Source of the DNA: Actinomycetes bacterium
GTDB taxonomy: Bacteria; Actinomycetota; Actinomycetes; S36-B12
Assembly: GCA_030425745.1 (NCBI GenBank)
Contig: JAUHZW010000111.1
Coordinates: 1 to 7,087 of the forward strand
Reading direction: 5' to 3'
Length of the DNA stretch: 7,087 nt
The position numbers were made by a program, and so were the translations under genes. The notes under the pieces were generated by a model. That model saw only the letters and a list, made by a program, of their open reading frames with translations, was not told the DNA's origin and searched no databases. Of this stretch, positions 1-6,300 are shown in pieces; positions within the stretch are counted from its first letter, which is position 1, and every line of letters begins with the position of its first letter.

Positions 1-804
1 GAGCAGCTGATCCTCGGCCAGATGATGGTCCAGGCCTTCCAGGCTGCGGGCGCCGAGGTCTCCGACAAGGTCAACCTCGGTGGCACTGCCGTCGCTCGCG
101 AGGCTCTGCTGGCCGGCGAGATCGACATCTACATGGAGTACAACGGCACTGGCTGGACCGTGCACCTCGGCCAGGAGGATCCCTCCTTCGACTCTGAGGA
201 GCTCACCACCGGCGTCCGTGAGAAGGACCTTGCCGACAACAACATCGTCTGGGTGGGTCGCTCGCCCTTCAACAACACCTACGGTTTCGCGGCCAGCCCG
301 CAGGCCGTCGAGGCGAATGGCGGCGAGGCGTTCACGCTGCAGACGATGATGGAGTACGTCCAGGCCAACCCGGATGCAGTCGTCTGCATGGAGTCGGAGT
401 TCCCGACCCGTCCCGATGGCCTCATCCTGACCGAGACCGCCACGGGCATCGAGCTCCCGGACGCTCAGCAGAGCATCCTGGACACCGGCGTCATCTACAC
501 CGAGACGGCGGCGGGCAACTGCACGTTCGGTGAGGTCTTCACGACGGACGGCCGCATCCCGGCGCTCGGACTGAGCCTCGTCGAGGATCCGGGCGTCAAC
601 ATCCTGTACAACGTCTCCGCGACGTTCAACAAGGAGACGTACGACAAGGCGCCGGAGGCCTTCGACGGCCTCACCAACGCCATTCTGGCGCCGCTCGACA
701 ACGCCAAGATGGCGGAGCTCAACGCGCAGGTCTCGGCCGAGGGTGAAGAGCCCGCGGCGGTGGCCAAGGCGTACCTGATCGAGCAGGGCATCATCTCGGA
801 GTGA
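1..804 (+). CDS. Osmoprotectant (glycine betaine/choline-type) ABC transporter substrate-binding protein, 5'-truncated
   Basis: The reading frame is open from base 1 to TGA at 802-804, giving 267 residues; the start codon, signal peptide and probably some tens of mature residues lie off the left edge. The protein resembles the OpuAC/OsmF (QAT) family that captures quaternary-ammonium osmolytes outside the cell for import. Visible family marks are NLGGTAVAREALLAGEIDIY followed by MEYNGTG (about residues 25-51 of the fragment), the segment ESEFPTRPDG near 131-140, and FGEVFTTDGRIPALGL near 176-191, with the usual charged C-terminal helix. Two cysteines (about 129 and 174) could form a disulfide in the exported protein. 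It is the first visible gene of the importer operon, followed by a strong hairpin and the first permease gene. Family assignment is firm; the exact ligand (betaine, choline, carnitine, ectoine or proline) is not readable. Any upstream promoter is outside the window. Confidence 0.93.
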   Translation, partial: EQLILGQMMVQAFQAAGAEVSDKVNLGGTAVAREALLAGEIDIYMEYNGTGWTVHLGQEDPSFDSEELTTGVREKDLADNNIVWVGRSPFNNTYGFAASPQAVEANGGEAFTLQTMMEYVQANPDAVVCMESEFPTRPDGLILTETATGIELPDAQQSILDTGVIYTETAAGNCTFGEVFTTDGRIPALGLSLVEDPGVNILYNVSATFNKETYDKAPEAFDGLTNAILAPLDNAKMAELNAQVSAEGEEPAAVAKAYLIEQGIISE

Positions 805-810
805 GTCTGC

Positions 811-845
811 TCCGGGTCACGGGGCTCTCTGCCCCGTGACCCGGA
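811..845 (+). terminator. Operon-internal perfect hairpin (attenuator or mRNA-stabilising stem)
   Basis: Bases 811-825 (TCCGGGTCACGGGGC) are exactly complementary to 831-845 around the 5-nt loop TCTCT, giving a GC-rich 15-bp stem seven bases after the binding-protein stop codon. No run of T follows, and the first permease begins only 19 bp later, so a complete Rho-independent stop is unlikely. The position is that of stems that slow 3' exonucleases or cause partial termination, raising the amount of binding protein relative to the membrane subunits. The structure is seen directly; the role is inferred. Confidence 0.8.
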
Positions 846-863
846 CAGGCCCTCGGGCTATCC

Positions 864-1523
864 ATGTCTGGAATCGAATCCTGGTTCGAGTACCTCTCCA
901 AGCGGTGGGATCTCGTCGCCTCCACCCTGCTGGAGACCCTCGGCTATGTCGTCAGCGTGACGGTGGCGGCCGCGATCGTCGCCATCACCGTCGGGGTGCT
1001 GACCCGCAATCGAGCCTTTCCGCGTGAACTCTCCCTCGCGATCGCGAGCGTCTTCCTGACGATTCCGTCGCTGGCCCTGTTCACGATCTTCATCCCCGTG
1101 GTGGGTCTGGGATTCTGGCCGTCCTTCATCGCGCTGTTCCTCTACGCGCTGCTGCCGATCCTCCGCAACACGGTCACCGGCCTGCAGGGTGTCGATTCGA
1201 GCATCGTCGAGTCGGCCAAGGGCATGGGCATGACCCGTCTGCAGATCCTCTTCAAGGTCGAGCTTCCGCTCGCCTGGCCGGTCATCCTCGCGGGCATCCG
1301 CGTCTCGGCCATGCTGACAGTCGGAATCTCCGCCATCGCGACCCTGGTCGCCGGCGGCGGCCTCGGTGACTTCATCAAGTCCGGTCTGGCCCGACTGCCG
1401 CTGCCCAATTCCCTGGAGGCCATCTGGACAGGCGTGATCCTGTCGCTGCTGCTGGCCCTTGCTATCGACAGCTCGATGCGCGGTCTCGGCCGCCTCACCA
1501 CGTCTGCAGGAGTGCGTTCATGA
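864..1523 (+). CDS. Osmoprotectant ABC transporter permease (first membrane subunit)
   Basis: This gene encodes a 219-residue integral membrane subunit of the ProW/OpuCB (BPD_transp_1) type that forms half of the translocation pathway. Hydrophobic segments lie near residues 25-47, 56-80, 84-101, 136-163 and 187-203. The cytoplasmic EAA-like loop that docks onto the ATPase is clear at about 116-139 (ESAKGMGMTRLQILFKVELP), preceded by LPILRNTVTGLQGVD, both hallmarks of osmoprotectant permeases. The ATG at 864 is the only sensible start: no in-frame ATG or GTG lies between it and the in-frame stop at 837. Its ribosome site is weak (GGACAGG, 843-849, partly inside the hairpin stem), so the hairpin could also limit translation. 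The stop overlaps the start of the ATPase gene (ATGA, 1520-1523). It is a paralogue of the second permease downstream, so the importer probably has a permease heterodimer. Confidence 0.93.
   Translation: MSGIESWFEYLSKRWDLVASTLLETLGYVVSVTVAAAIVAITVGVLTRNRAFPRELSLAIASVFLTIPSLALFTIFIPVVGLGFWPSFIALFLYALLPILRNTVTGLQGVDSSIVESAKGMGMTRLQILFKVELPLAWPVILAGIRVSAMLTVGISAIATLVAGGGLGDFIKSGLARLPLPNSLEAIWTGVILSLLLALAIDSSMRGLGRLTTSAGVRS
1508..1512 (+). promoter_or_regulatory. Shine-Dalgarno site of the ATPase gene
   Basis: AGGAG ends 7 nt before the ATG at 1520, inside the last codons of the first permease. It supports the 1520 start and reinitiation across the ATGA overlap. Confidence 0.75.
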
Positions 1524-2680
1524 ATGCCCACGATCTTGATCCGCTGCATGAGCCCCGGGCTCTGATCGAACTGGTCAATGTTGAGAAGACCTACCCCGGG
1601 GCGGAGCAGCCCGCGGTGCGCGATCTCAGCCTCGCTGTGCGCGAGGGCGAGATCCTCGTCCTGGTCGGCCCGTCCGGCTGCGGAAAGAGTACGACCCTTC
1701 GGCTCATCAACCGCATGATCGAGCCCACCTCGGGGTCGATCATCTTCGAGGGCGCCGACGTCACGAACACCGACCCCAACAAGCTTCGTCGCCAGATCGG
1801 CTATGTGATCCAGCAGATCGGTCTGTTCCCGCACCGCACCATCGCGGAGAACATCGGCACGGTCCCGCGTCTGCTGAAGTGGGACAAGAAGAAGACCGCG
1901 GCACGCGTCAACGAGATGCTCGAGCTCGTCGGCATGGATCCCTCGATCTACGGGCCTCGCTACCCGCGCGAGCTCTCCGGCGGTCAGGCGCAGCGCGTCG
2001 GCGTGGCCCGCGCTCTCGCAGCCGACCCGGACGTCCTGCTCATGGACGAGCCGTTCGGGGCGATCGACCCGATCACGCGTGATCGGCTGCAGAACGAGTT
2101 CCTGCGCCTTCAGGCGGAGTTGAAGAAGACGATCGTCTTCGTCACGCATGACATCGATGAGGCCGTCAAGATGGGCGATCGCATCGCGATCCTGCGTGAG
2201 CAGTCCATCATCGCGCAGATCGATCGGCCCGAGGTGATCCTCACCGACCCGGCCGACGACTTCGTGGAGAACTTCCTCGGCTCAGGAGCCATCCTCAAGA
2301 CGCTGACGTTGAACCGCGTCCGCGATCTGGACCTCGCTCCCGTACCGCCGGTTCTGCCGGGTGCCTCACGTACCCAGGCCCTCGCTGCGGTGGAGGAGTC
2401 ATCGTCGGGTGTGGCGATCCTGCTGGACGCTCAGGAGCACCCGGTCCGCTGGGTCGACCGTCGTTCTCTGGACAACGCCGCCAAGCCCATCGAGCAGGCC
2501 GGTCGATCGGTCAACGTGATGCTGCAGCCCGAGGACACTCTTCAGGACGCCCTCTCGGCCATGCTGCAGACCTCCACGGGCATGTCCGTCGTGGTCGACG
2601 GGCGGGGCCGCTATCTGGGGTGCGTCACCATCGAGTCCCTCGCCTCCCTGCTCGTGCAGACGCAGAACGGCGCGGCATGA
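1520..2680 (+). CDS. Osmoprotectant ABC transporter ATP-binding protein with C-terminal CBS domains
   Basis: This 386-residue ATPase of the ProV/OpuCA/OpuBA class powers osmolyte import at the inner face of the membrane. Seen in order: Walker A GPSGCGKST (50-58), Q-loop QQIGLFPH (98-105), ABC signature LSGGQAQR (152-159), Walker B DVLLMDEP (171-178), and switch histidine in VTHD (H210). All catalytic residues are intact. After about residue 265 comes a regulatory tail with two CBS-like halves; the second is clearest at about 331-380 (VNVMLQPEDTLQDALSAML, then SVVVDGRGRYLG). In related OpuA systems the CBS pair senses ionic strength, which would gate uptake by osmotic stress; that role here is inferred. 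The protein ends in LLVQTQNGAA and lacks the acidic tail of lactococcal OpuA. ATGA overlaps at both ends place it in one transcript with both permeases. Confidence 0.96.
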   Translation: MNAHDLDPLHEPRALIELVNVEKTYPGAEQPAVRDLSLAVREGEILVLVGPSGCGKSTTLRLINRMIEPTSGSIIFEGADVTNTDPNKLRRQIGYVIQQIGLFPHRTIAENIGTVPRLLKWDKKKTAARVNEMLELVGMDPSIYGPRYPRELSGGQAQRVGVARALAADPDVLLMDEPFGAIDPITRDRLQNEFLRLQAELKKTIVFVTHDIDEAVKMGDRIAILREQSIIAQIDRPEVILTDPADDFVENFLGSGAILKTLTLNRVRDLDLAPVPPVLPGASRTQALAAVEESSSGVAILLDAQEHPVRWVDRRSLDNAAKPIEQAGRSVNVMLQPEDTLQDALSAMLQTSTGMSVVVDGRGRYLGCVTIESLASLLVQTQNGAA

Positions 2681-3411
2681 ACGAGTCCCGCGCCAGTCGG
2701 CTGGATCTGATCGTCACCCCGGCGATCGGTCTTCTGCTGGCTGTCCTGCTCTTCGTCGTCTGGAACTACTCCGACATGGATCCGACGACGGAGCGCATCC
2801 TTGAACCCGCGAACCTCGCACGGCAGTTGCAGCAGCAGCTGATCCTGGCGTTCTGGTCGACGCTGCTGGTGATCATCGTCGCCATCCCGCTGGGCATCAT
2901 GGTGACGCGCGGTGGTGCCCGGGGTCTGAAGAACACCATGGTCGGGTTCCTGGGCCTGATGCAGGCGATCCCGGCCTACGGCCTGATCGTGCTGTTCTTC
3001 GTCTGGCTGGGGCAGGGTGCGACCACGGTGATCCTCGCGCTCGCCGCCTTCTCCCTCCTTCCGGTGCTCCGCAACACGATCGTCGGCATTGAGCAGGTCG
3101 ATCCGTCCGTCATCGAGTCGGGCAAGGGCATGGGCATGACCCCGGTACAGCGTCTGGCCCGCATCGAGCTGCCCCTGTCGGTGCCCGTCATCATCTCGGG
3201 CATCCGCACCGCCACCGTCATCACGGTCGGCATGGGCGCGCTGGCGTTCCTCATCGGCGGTGGCGGTCTCGGCGAGACCATCAACGCCGGTCTGAAGCTG
3301 AACCGACCCACCGCGATCTTCGTCGGCGCGGCTCTCGTGGCACTCGTGGCGCTCGCCTTCGACTTCGCCGGCGCCCTCGCGCAGCGCTACCTCCACCCCA
3401 AGGGTCTGTAG
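2677..3411 (+). CDS. Osmoprotectant ABC transporter permease (second membrane subunit)
   Basis: This gene encodes a 244-residue BPD_transp_1 permease of the OpuCD/ProW type, the partner of the permease at 864-1523. Hydrophobic stretches lie near residues 11-29, 54-76, 88-111, 116-131, 169-195 and 212-233, one more at the N-terminus than in the first permease. The ATPase-docking loop is at about 147-167 (ESGKGMGMTPVQRLARIELP), preceded by LPVLRNTIVGIEQVD, nearly the same as in its paralogue. I chose the ATG at 2677, which overlaps the ATPase stop in an ATGA junction. A longer frame from 2620 would add 19 arginine-rich residues (MRHHRVPRLPARADAERRG) that look like an out-of-frame readout of the ATPase gene. 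There is no strong ribosome site, so expression likely depends on coupling. Its TAG stop lies 12 bp from the stop of the convergent lipoprotein gene. Confidence 0.94.
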   Translation: MNESRASRLDLIVTPAIGLLLAVLLFVVWNYSDMDPTTERILEPANLARQLQQQLILAFWSTLLVIIVAIPLGIMVTRGGARGLKNTMVGFLGLMQAIPAYGLIVLFFVWLGQGATTVILALAAFSLLPVLRNTIVGIEQVDPSVIESGKGMGMTPVQRLARIELPLSVPVIISGIRTATVITVGMGALAFLIGGGGLGETINAGLKLNRPTAIFVGAALVALVALAFDFAGALAQRYLHPKGL

Positions 3412-3423
3412 CGGCGTATCGCC

Positions 3424-4620
3424 TCAACCGTTGACGTTGAGCCCCTGCGCCGTGAGTTGGGCGTCGGCCTCCGTGGCGAAGGCCGTGGTGATCGCCTGCT
3501 CGTCCGGCTCGCGGGTGATGAGCCGGCCGCCGTCAAGGTCCTTGGTGACCAGCGCCACCTGAACCGTTCTCGACTGCTGCGCGGGGTCGATGACGCCCAC
3601 GCCCAAGGGGCTGGGCCACACCAGGGCGTTGACCGCCTGGACCATTCGGGTCGCGAGCTCGATGTCTCCGCCCGGTGCGAGATCCGGCAGGGCCGCGCAC
3701 CCCGCGGCGTCATCACGACAGTCGATCCATCCACGTAGAGATGACGTGACGAACCGCTGCACGGCATCCGCGCCGGCCCCGTCCGCCAGTCGGTCCGAGC
3801 CGACCCAGAGGCCGTCGGGAAGCAGCCCGACACCATCGGCCGCGTAGTCGATGACGTTCAGGTCGTCCGGCGTGATGGGGGTGCCGGCGTCGGGCTGGGG
3901 CTGGCCGAGCAGACGTTGGTAGCCGTCGTAGGTCTGGACAGCCGCGGCGTCGACCTCCCCGGCCAGCAGCGTGTCGACACCGCCTCCGGGTACCAGGGTC
4001 GTGTCCGCGACCGGATCAAGTCCGGCCTTCGAGGCGGCGGCGATCACCTCCCAACCACCGGTACTCCCCAGCCCGACCCGCTTGCCGCGGAACCCGTCCG
4101 GTGAGTCGATGCCCGCGGAGGTGAACGAGACCTCGACGGTGCCGGATCGCTGGAAGACCTGCGCGACGTTCACGACGGCTGATCCGGCCTCGCGGGCCCG
4201 CAGCCCCTCGGCGAGAGGGGCGACGACCGCGTCGGCGGTGCCGCCGGCAAGGGTCGCGAGGGCCTCGGCGGCGCTCGTGGCCGTGATGATGGCCACGTCG
4301 AGGCAGGCATCGGCGTAATAGTCCCGACTCAGTGCTGCGTAGTACCCGGCGAAGCGGGGTGCTGAGGTGCCGGGGACGGTGAGGGTCATGCGGGTCAGGC
4401 CGGGGCAGTCGGCGGGAGTCTCCTGAGGCGCGGACGGGGCCGCCGACGTCTCCAGCGGGGTGGCAGCTGCCGTGGGCGGCTGGGCCGCGCTCGGAGCGGT
4501 GTCCGGGGTGGCGCCCTCGTCATCGGGGCTGGAGCAGCCGCCGAGCAGGAGCGCCGCAGCGGCCGAGGCCGCGAGCACCGACCGGGGGCCGAGGAGTGTC
4601 GTCCGGGAGGGAATTCGCAT
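3424..4620 (-). CDS. Orphan NMT1/THI5-like ABC transporter substrate-binding lipoprotein
   Basis: This minus-strand gene encodes a 398-residue exported protein. Its N-terminus (MRIPSRTTLLGPR, then an alanine/leucine core) ends in the lipobox LGGC, so Cys29 should be lipidated and the protein anchored outside the membrane. Residues 30-70 are an Ala/Pro/Thr/Asp-rich linker, followed by a binding fold. FAGYYAALSRDYY (90-102) and LDVAII (107-112) match the opening of NMT1/THI5-like binding proteins (pyrimidine precursors, nitrate/sulfonate, riboflavin and similar ligands), as do AQVFQRSGT (153-161) and GKRVGLGSTGG (179-189). Mature cysteines near 72, 106, 301 and 308 could form disulfides. The start at 4620 puts the signal peptide at the usual place; an in-frame ATG at 4650 or GTG at 4629 would add 10 or 3 residues, and none has a strong ribosome site. 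No permease or ATPase partner is visible. The ligand is unknown. Confidence 0.85.
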   Translation of the reverse strand: MRIPSRTTLLGPRSVLAASAAAALLLGGCSSPDDEGATPDTAPSAAQPPTAAATPLETSAAPSAPQETPADCPGLTRMTLTVPGTSAPRFAGYYAALSRDYYADACLDVAIITATSAAEALATLAGGTADAVVAPLAEGLRAREAGSAVVNVAQVFQRSGTVEVSFTSAGIDSPDGFRGKRVGLGSTGGWEVIAAASKAGLDPVADTTLVPGGGVDTLLAGEVDAAAVQTYDGYQRLLGQPQPDAGTPITPDDLNVIDYAADGVGLLPDGLWVGSDRLADGAGADAVQRFVTSSLRGWIDCRDDAAGCAALPDLAPGGDIELATRMVQAVNALVWPSPLGVGVIDPAQQSRTVQVALVTKDLDGGRLITREPDEQAITTAFATEADAQLTAQGLNVNG

Positions 4621-4662
4621 CAGGTTCACTCTACCTGCCACGATTTCCATCGTTACGATCGT

Positions 4663-4679
4663 GTTTCAATCCGAGAAAC
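4663..4679. promoter_or_regulatory. Candidate operator: GTTTC-N7-GAAAC inverted repeat
   Basis: GTTTC (4663-4667) and GAAAC (4675-4679) are exact inverted copies separated by 7 bp, with arm centres 12 bp apart, close to one DNA turn. It sits just upstream of the -10-like CATATT and beside the palindrome ACGATCGT (4655-4662), a place where a repressor could control both divergent genes. The short arms could also arise by chance. Confidence 0.4.
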
Positions 4680-4741
4680 CATGCCATATTCCTTGAATGC
4701 CTCCGTATTCCGTGGTTCGATGCCAAGGAGCCGTCGGACAG

Positions 4742-4746
4742 GGAGG
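4742..4746 (+). promoter_or_regulatory. Shine-Dalgarno site of the aldehyde dehydrogenase gene
   Basis: GGAGG lies 4 nt before the ATG at 4751 and decides that start over the in-frame ATG at 4697, which has no comparable site and would add 18 residues unlike the family. Confidence 0.8.
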
Positions 4747-4750
4747 TGGC

Positions 4751-6238
4751 ATGACGGACGCGGTCTTCGCGGGTGGATCGGCCAGCCCCGGACAGTCGAC
4801 GACGGTGGGCATCGTCGTGAACCCGGTCGATGGCACGGTGCTCGACTCCTTTCCCCTGGCCAGTGCCGGGGATGTCGATGCAGCGGTGCGCGCCGCGGCT
4901 CGAGCGCTGCCGGAGTGGTCCGCCCTGCCCCCGGTCGAACGATCCTCGGCGCTGCTGCGGCTGGCCACGCGCCTGCAGGAGCGTGCGGCGGAGTACGCGC
5001 TCGTGGAGACTCGGCAGGCAGGCAAGCCCATCCGGCTCACCACGGGCTTCGACATCCCGGGCTCCATCGACAACGTGGCCTTCTTCGCCGGCGCTGCGCG
5101 CAACCTGGACGGCAAGGCGGCGACTGAGTGGGACGGCGACCACACCTCGGTGATTCGGCGAGAACCGGTCGGTGTCGTCGGGTCGATCGCGCCGTGGAAC
5201 TACCCGCTGCAGATGGCGATGTGGAAGATCCTGCCCGCGGTGGCCGCGGGCAACACCATCGTGCTCAAGCCGGCGGAGATCACTCCGCTGACCTCGCTCA
5301 TGCTGGCGGAGGACTGCGCCGCGGCGGGCATCCCGGCGGGAGTGGTCAACGTCGTCGTGGGGACCGGCCCGGAGGCCGGTGAGGCGCTCATCAGCCATCC
5401 GGACGTGGCGATGGTGTCGTTCACGGGCTCGACCGGTGTGGGCAAGCGGGTGATGCAGTTGGCCACGGAGAGCGTGAAGCGCGTGCACCTCGAGCTGGGA
5501 GGCAAGGCACCGTTCGTCGTGTTCGACGATGCCGATCTCGAGGCGGCCGTGCACGGAGCGGTCGCCGGCTCCCTGATCAACACGGGCCAGGACTGCACCG
5601 CGGCGACCCGTGCGTACGTCCAGCGCCCGCTGTACGACGCCTTCATCGCGGGAGTGGCCGACCTCTTCACCGGCATCCGACTCGGTGACACCGAGGATCC
5701 CGACACCGATCTCGGCCCGCTCGTCTCGCGACGGCAGGCCGAACGGGTGGCCGGTTTCGTCGAGCGTGCGCGCCGTGACGGGGCACGTGTGCTTGCGGGG
5801 GGCCGTGCACCCGGGGGAGACCTCGCCGCCGGCGCGTTCTACGAGCCCACGGTCGTGGTCGACGCTGCTCAGGACTCCGAGATCGTTCGCGACGAGGTCT
5901 TCGGTCCCGTGCTGGCGGTGCTGCCCTTCGACTCTGATGATGACGGGCTCCGGCTGGCGAACGACACTGTCTACGGCCTCGCCGCATCGGCGTGGACGAC
6001 CGACATCTTCCGAGGACTCAGGGCTCAGCGCGAGATCCGTGCCGGCACCGTGTGGATCAACGACCACATCCCGATCGTCAGTGAGATGCCCCATGGTGGC
6101 TTCGGCCAGTCGGGCTTCGGCAAGGACATGTCCACCTACTCCTTCGACGAGTACACCCATATCAAGCACGTCTCGCTCGATGTCACCGGTCAAGCACGCA
6201 AGCCGTGGCATCGGACGATCTTCACTGAACCGACATAA
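4751..6238 (+). CDS. Gamma-aminobutyraldehyde dehydrogenase-like aldehyde dehydrogenase (PatD type)
   Basis: This 495-residue, full-length cytosolic NAD(P)-dependent aldehyde dehydrogenase probably oxidises 4-aminobutanal to GABA, the second step of putrescine breakdown by transamination or oxidation. Seen: the oxyanion asparagine in APWNYP (N150), cofactor-binding lysine in LKPAE (K173), the Rossmann loop FTGSTGVGK (224-232), general base in LELGGK (E248), catalytic cysteine in GQDCTAATR (C282), and EVFGPV (382-387) for the nicotinamide ribose. GQDCTAA is the context I know from E. coli PatD (YdcW); betaine aldehyde dehydrogenases usually have other residues around the cysteine. The PotD-like gene 62 bp downstream supports a polyamine role. 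Because an osmolyte importer is nearby and PatD-type enzymes can act on betaine aldehyde, that substrate remains an alternative. The family is certain, the substrate likely. Confidence 0.9.
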   Translation: MTDAVFAGGSASPGQSTTVGIVVNPVDGTVLDSFPLASAGDVDAAVRAAARALPEWSALPPVERSSALLRLATRLQERAAEYALVETRQAGKPIRLTTGFDIPGSIDNVAFFAGAARNLDGKAATEWDGDHTSVIRREPVGVVGSIAPWNYPLQMAMWKILPAVAAGNTIVLKPAEITPLTSLMLAEDCAAAGIPAGVVNVVVGTGPEAGEALISHPDVAMVSFTGSTGVGKRVMQLATESVKRVHLELGGKAPFVVFDDADLEAAVHGAVAGSLINTGQDCTAATRAYVQRPLYDAFIAGVADLFTGIRLGDTEDPDTDLGPLVSRRQAERVAGFVERARRDGARVLAGGRAPGGDLAAGAFYEPTVVVDAAQDSEIVRDEVFGPVLAVLPFDSDDDGLRLANDTVYGLAASAWTTDIFRGLRAQREIRAGTVWINDHIPIVSEMPHGGFGQSGFGKDMSTYSFDEYTHIKHVSLDVTGQARKPWHRTIFTEPT

Positions 6239-6300
6239 CCCGTACCTGCTCCTGTATAACCGCCCCTAGAACAACCGACCTACACCGACCGGAGGCTCAC
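6239..6300 (+). promoter_or_regulatory. Short gap before the PotD-like gene with possible internal promoter and repeated ACCGAC
   Basis: No terminator hairpin lies in these 62 bp, so read-through from the dehydrogenase gene is expected. TATAAC (6255-6260) is a good -10-like hexamer but has no convincing -35. ACCGACC occurs twice, exactly 10 bp apart (6274-6280 and 6284-6290), and ACCGAC again at 6229-6234. GGAGG (6291-6295) is a strong ribosome site 5 nt before the ATG at 6301. Confidence 0.45.

Larger units (their letters stand above)
4621..4750. promoter_or_regulatory. Divergent promoter region between the lipoprotein and aldehyde dehydrogenase genes
   Basis: These 130 bp are markedly more AT-rich than the flanking genes and must hold promoters for both directions unless the lipoprotein starts at 4650. 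On the + strand CATATT (4685-4690) matches the -10 consensus at four of six positions, with GTTTCA (4663-4668) as a poor -35 at 16 bp spacing. On the - strand TTGAAA (complement of 4664-4669) could be a -35, but I find no good -10 for it. A GTTTC/GAAAC inverted repeat and the palindrome ACGATCGT (4655-4662) make regulator binding likely. Exact promoter positions are tentative. Confidence 0.55.

Noticed and set aside
836..1027. A 63-codon + strand frame beginning in the hairpin
   Set aside because: It is out of frame with the clear permease gene, has no domain, and has no ribosome site.
1142..2149. A 335-codon open frame on the - strand opposite the first permease and ATPase
   Set aside because: Low-complexity Arg/Asp/Leu-rich readout, spanning two genuine genes, with no ribosome site or domain.
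2620..2676. An N-terminal extension of the second permease from ATG 2620
   Set aside because: It would overlap the ATPase gene by 61 bp and add an Arg-rich stretch unlike the family; the ATGA start at 2677 fits the other junction in this operon.
2611..3396. A 261-codon open frame on the - strand opposite the second permease
   Set aside because: Extremely charged Asp/Glu/Arg/His composition, the mirror of a hydrophobic membrane protein; a shadow.
4203..4221. 7-bp stem GCCCCTC/GAGGGGC inside the lipoprotein gene
   Set aside because: It is fully within well-supported coding sequence, with no positional reason to act as a terminator.
5233..5251. Inverted repeat GCCCGCGG-TGG-CCGCGGGC
   Set aside because: It lies inside the dehydrogenase codons for LPAVAAGN, a conserved protein segment; GC-rich codon choice explains it.
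5363..5380. 7-bp stem ACCGGCC/GGCCGGT
   Set aside because: Coding sequence of the dehydrogenase (GTGPEAG); chance symmetry in GC-rich codons.
4631..6211. A 526-codon open frame on the - strand opposite the aldehyde dehydrogenase
   Set aside because: Its product is Arg/His/Asp/Gly-rich with no recognisable domain, and the + strand frame has a complete, motif-perfect aldehyde dehydrogenase. Long antisense frames are common in high-GC coding DNA.
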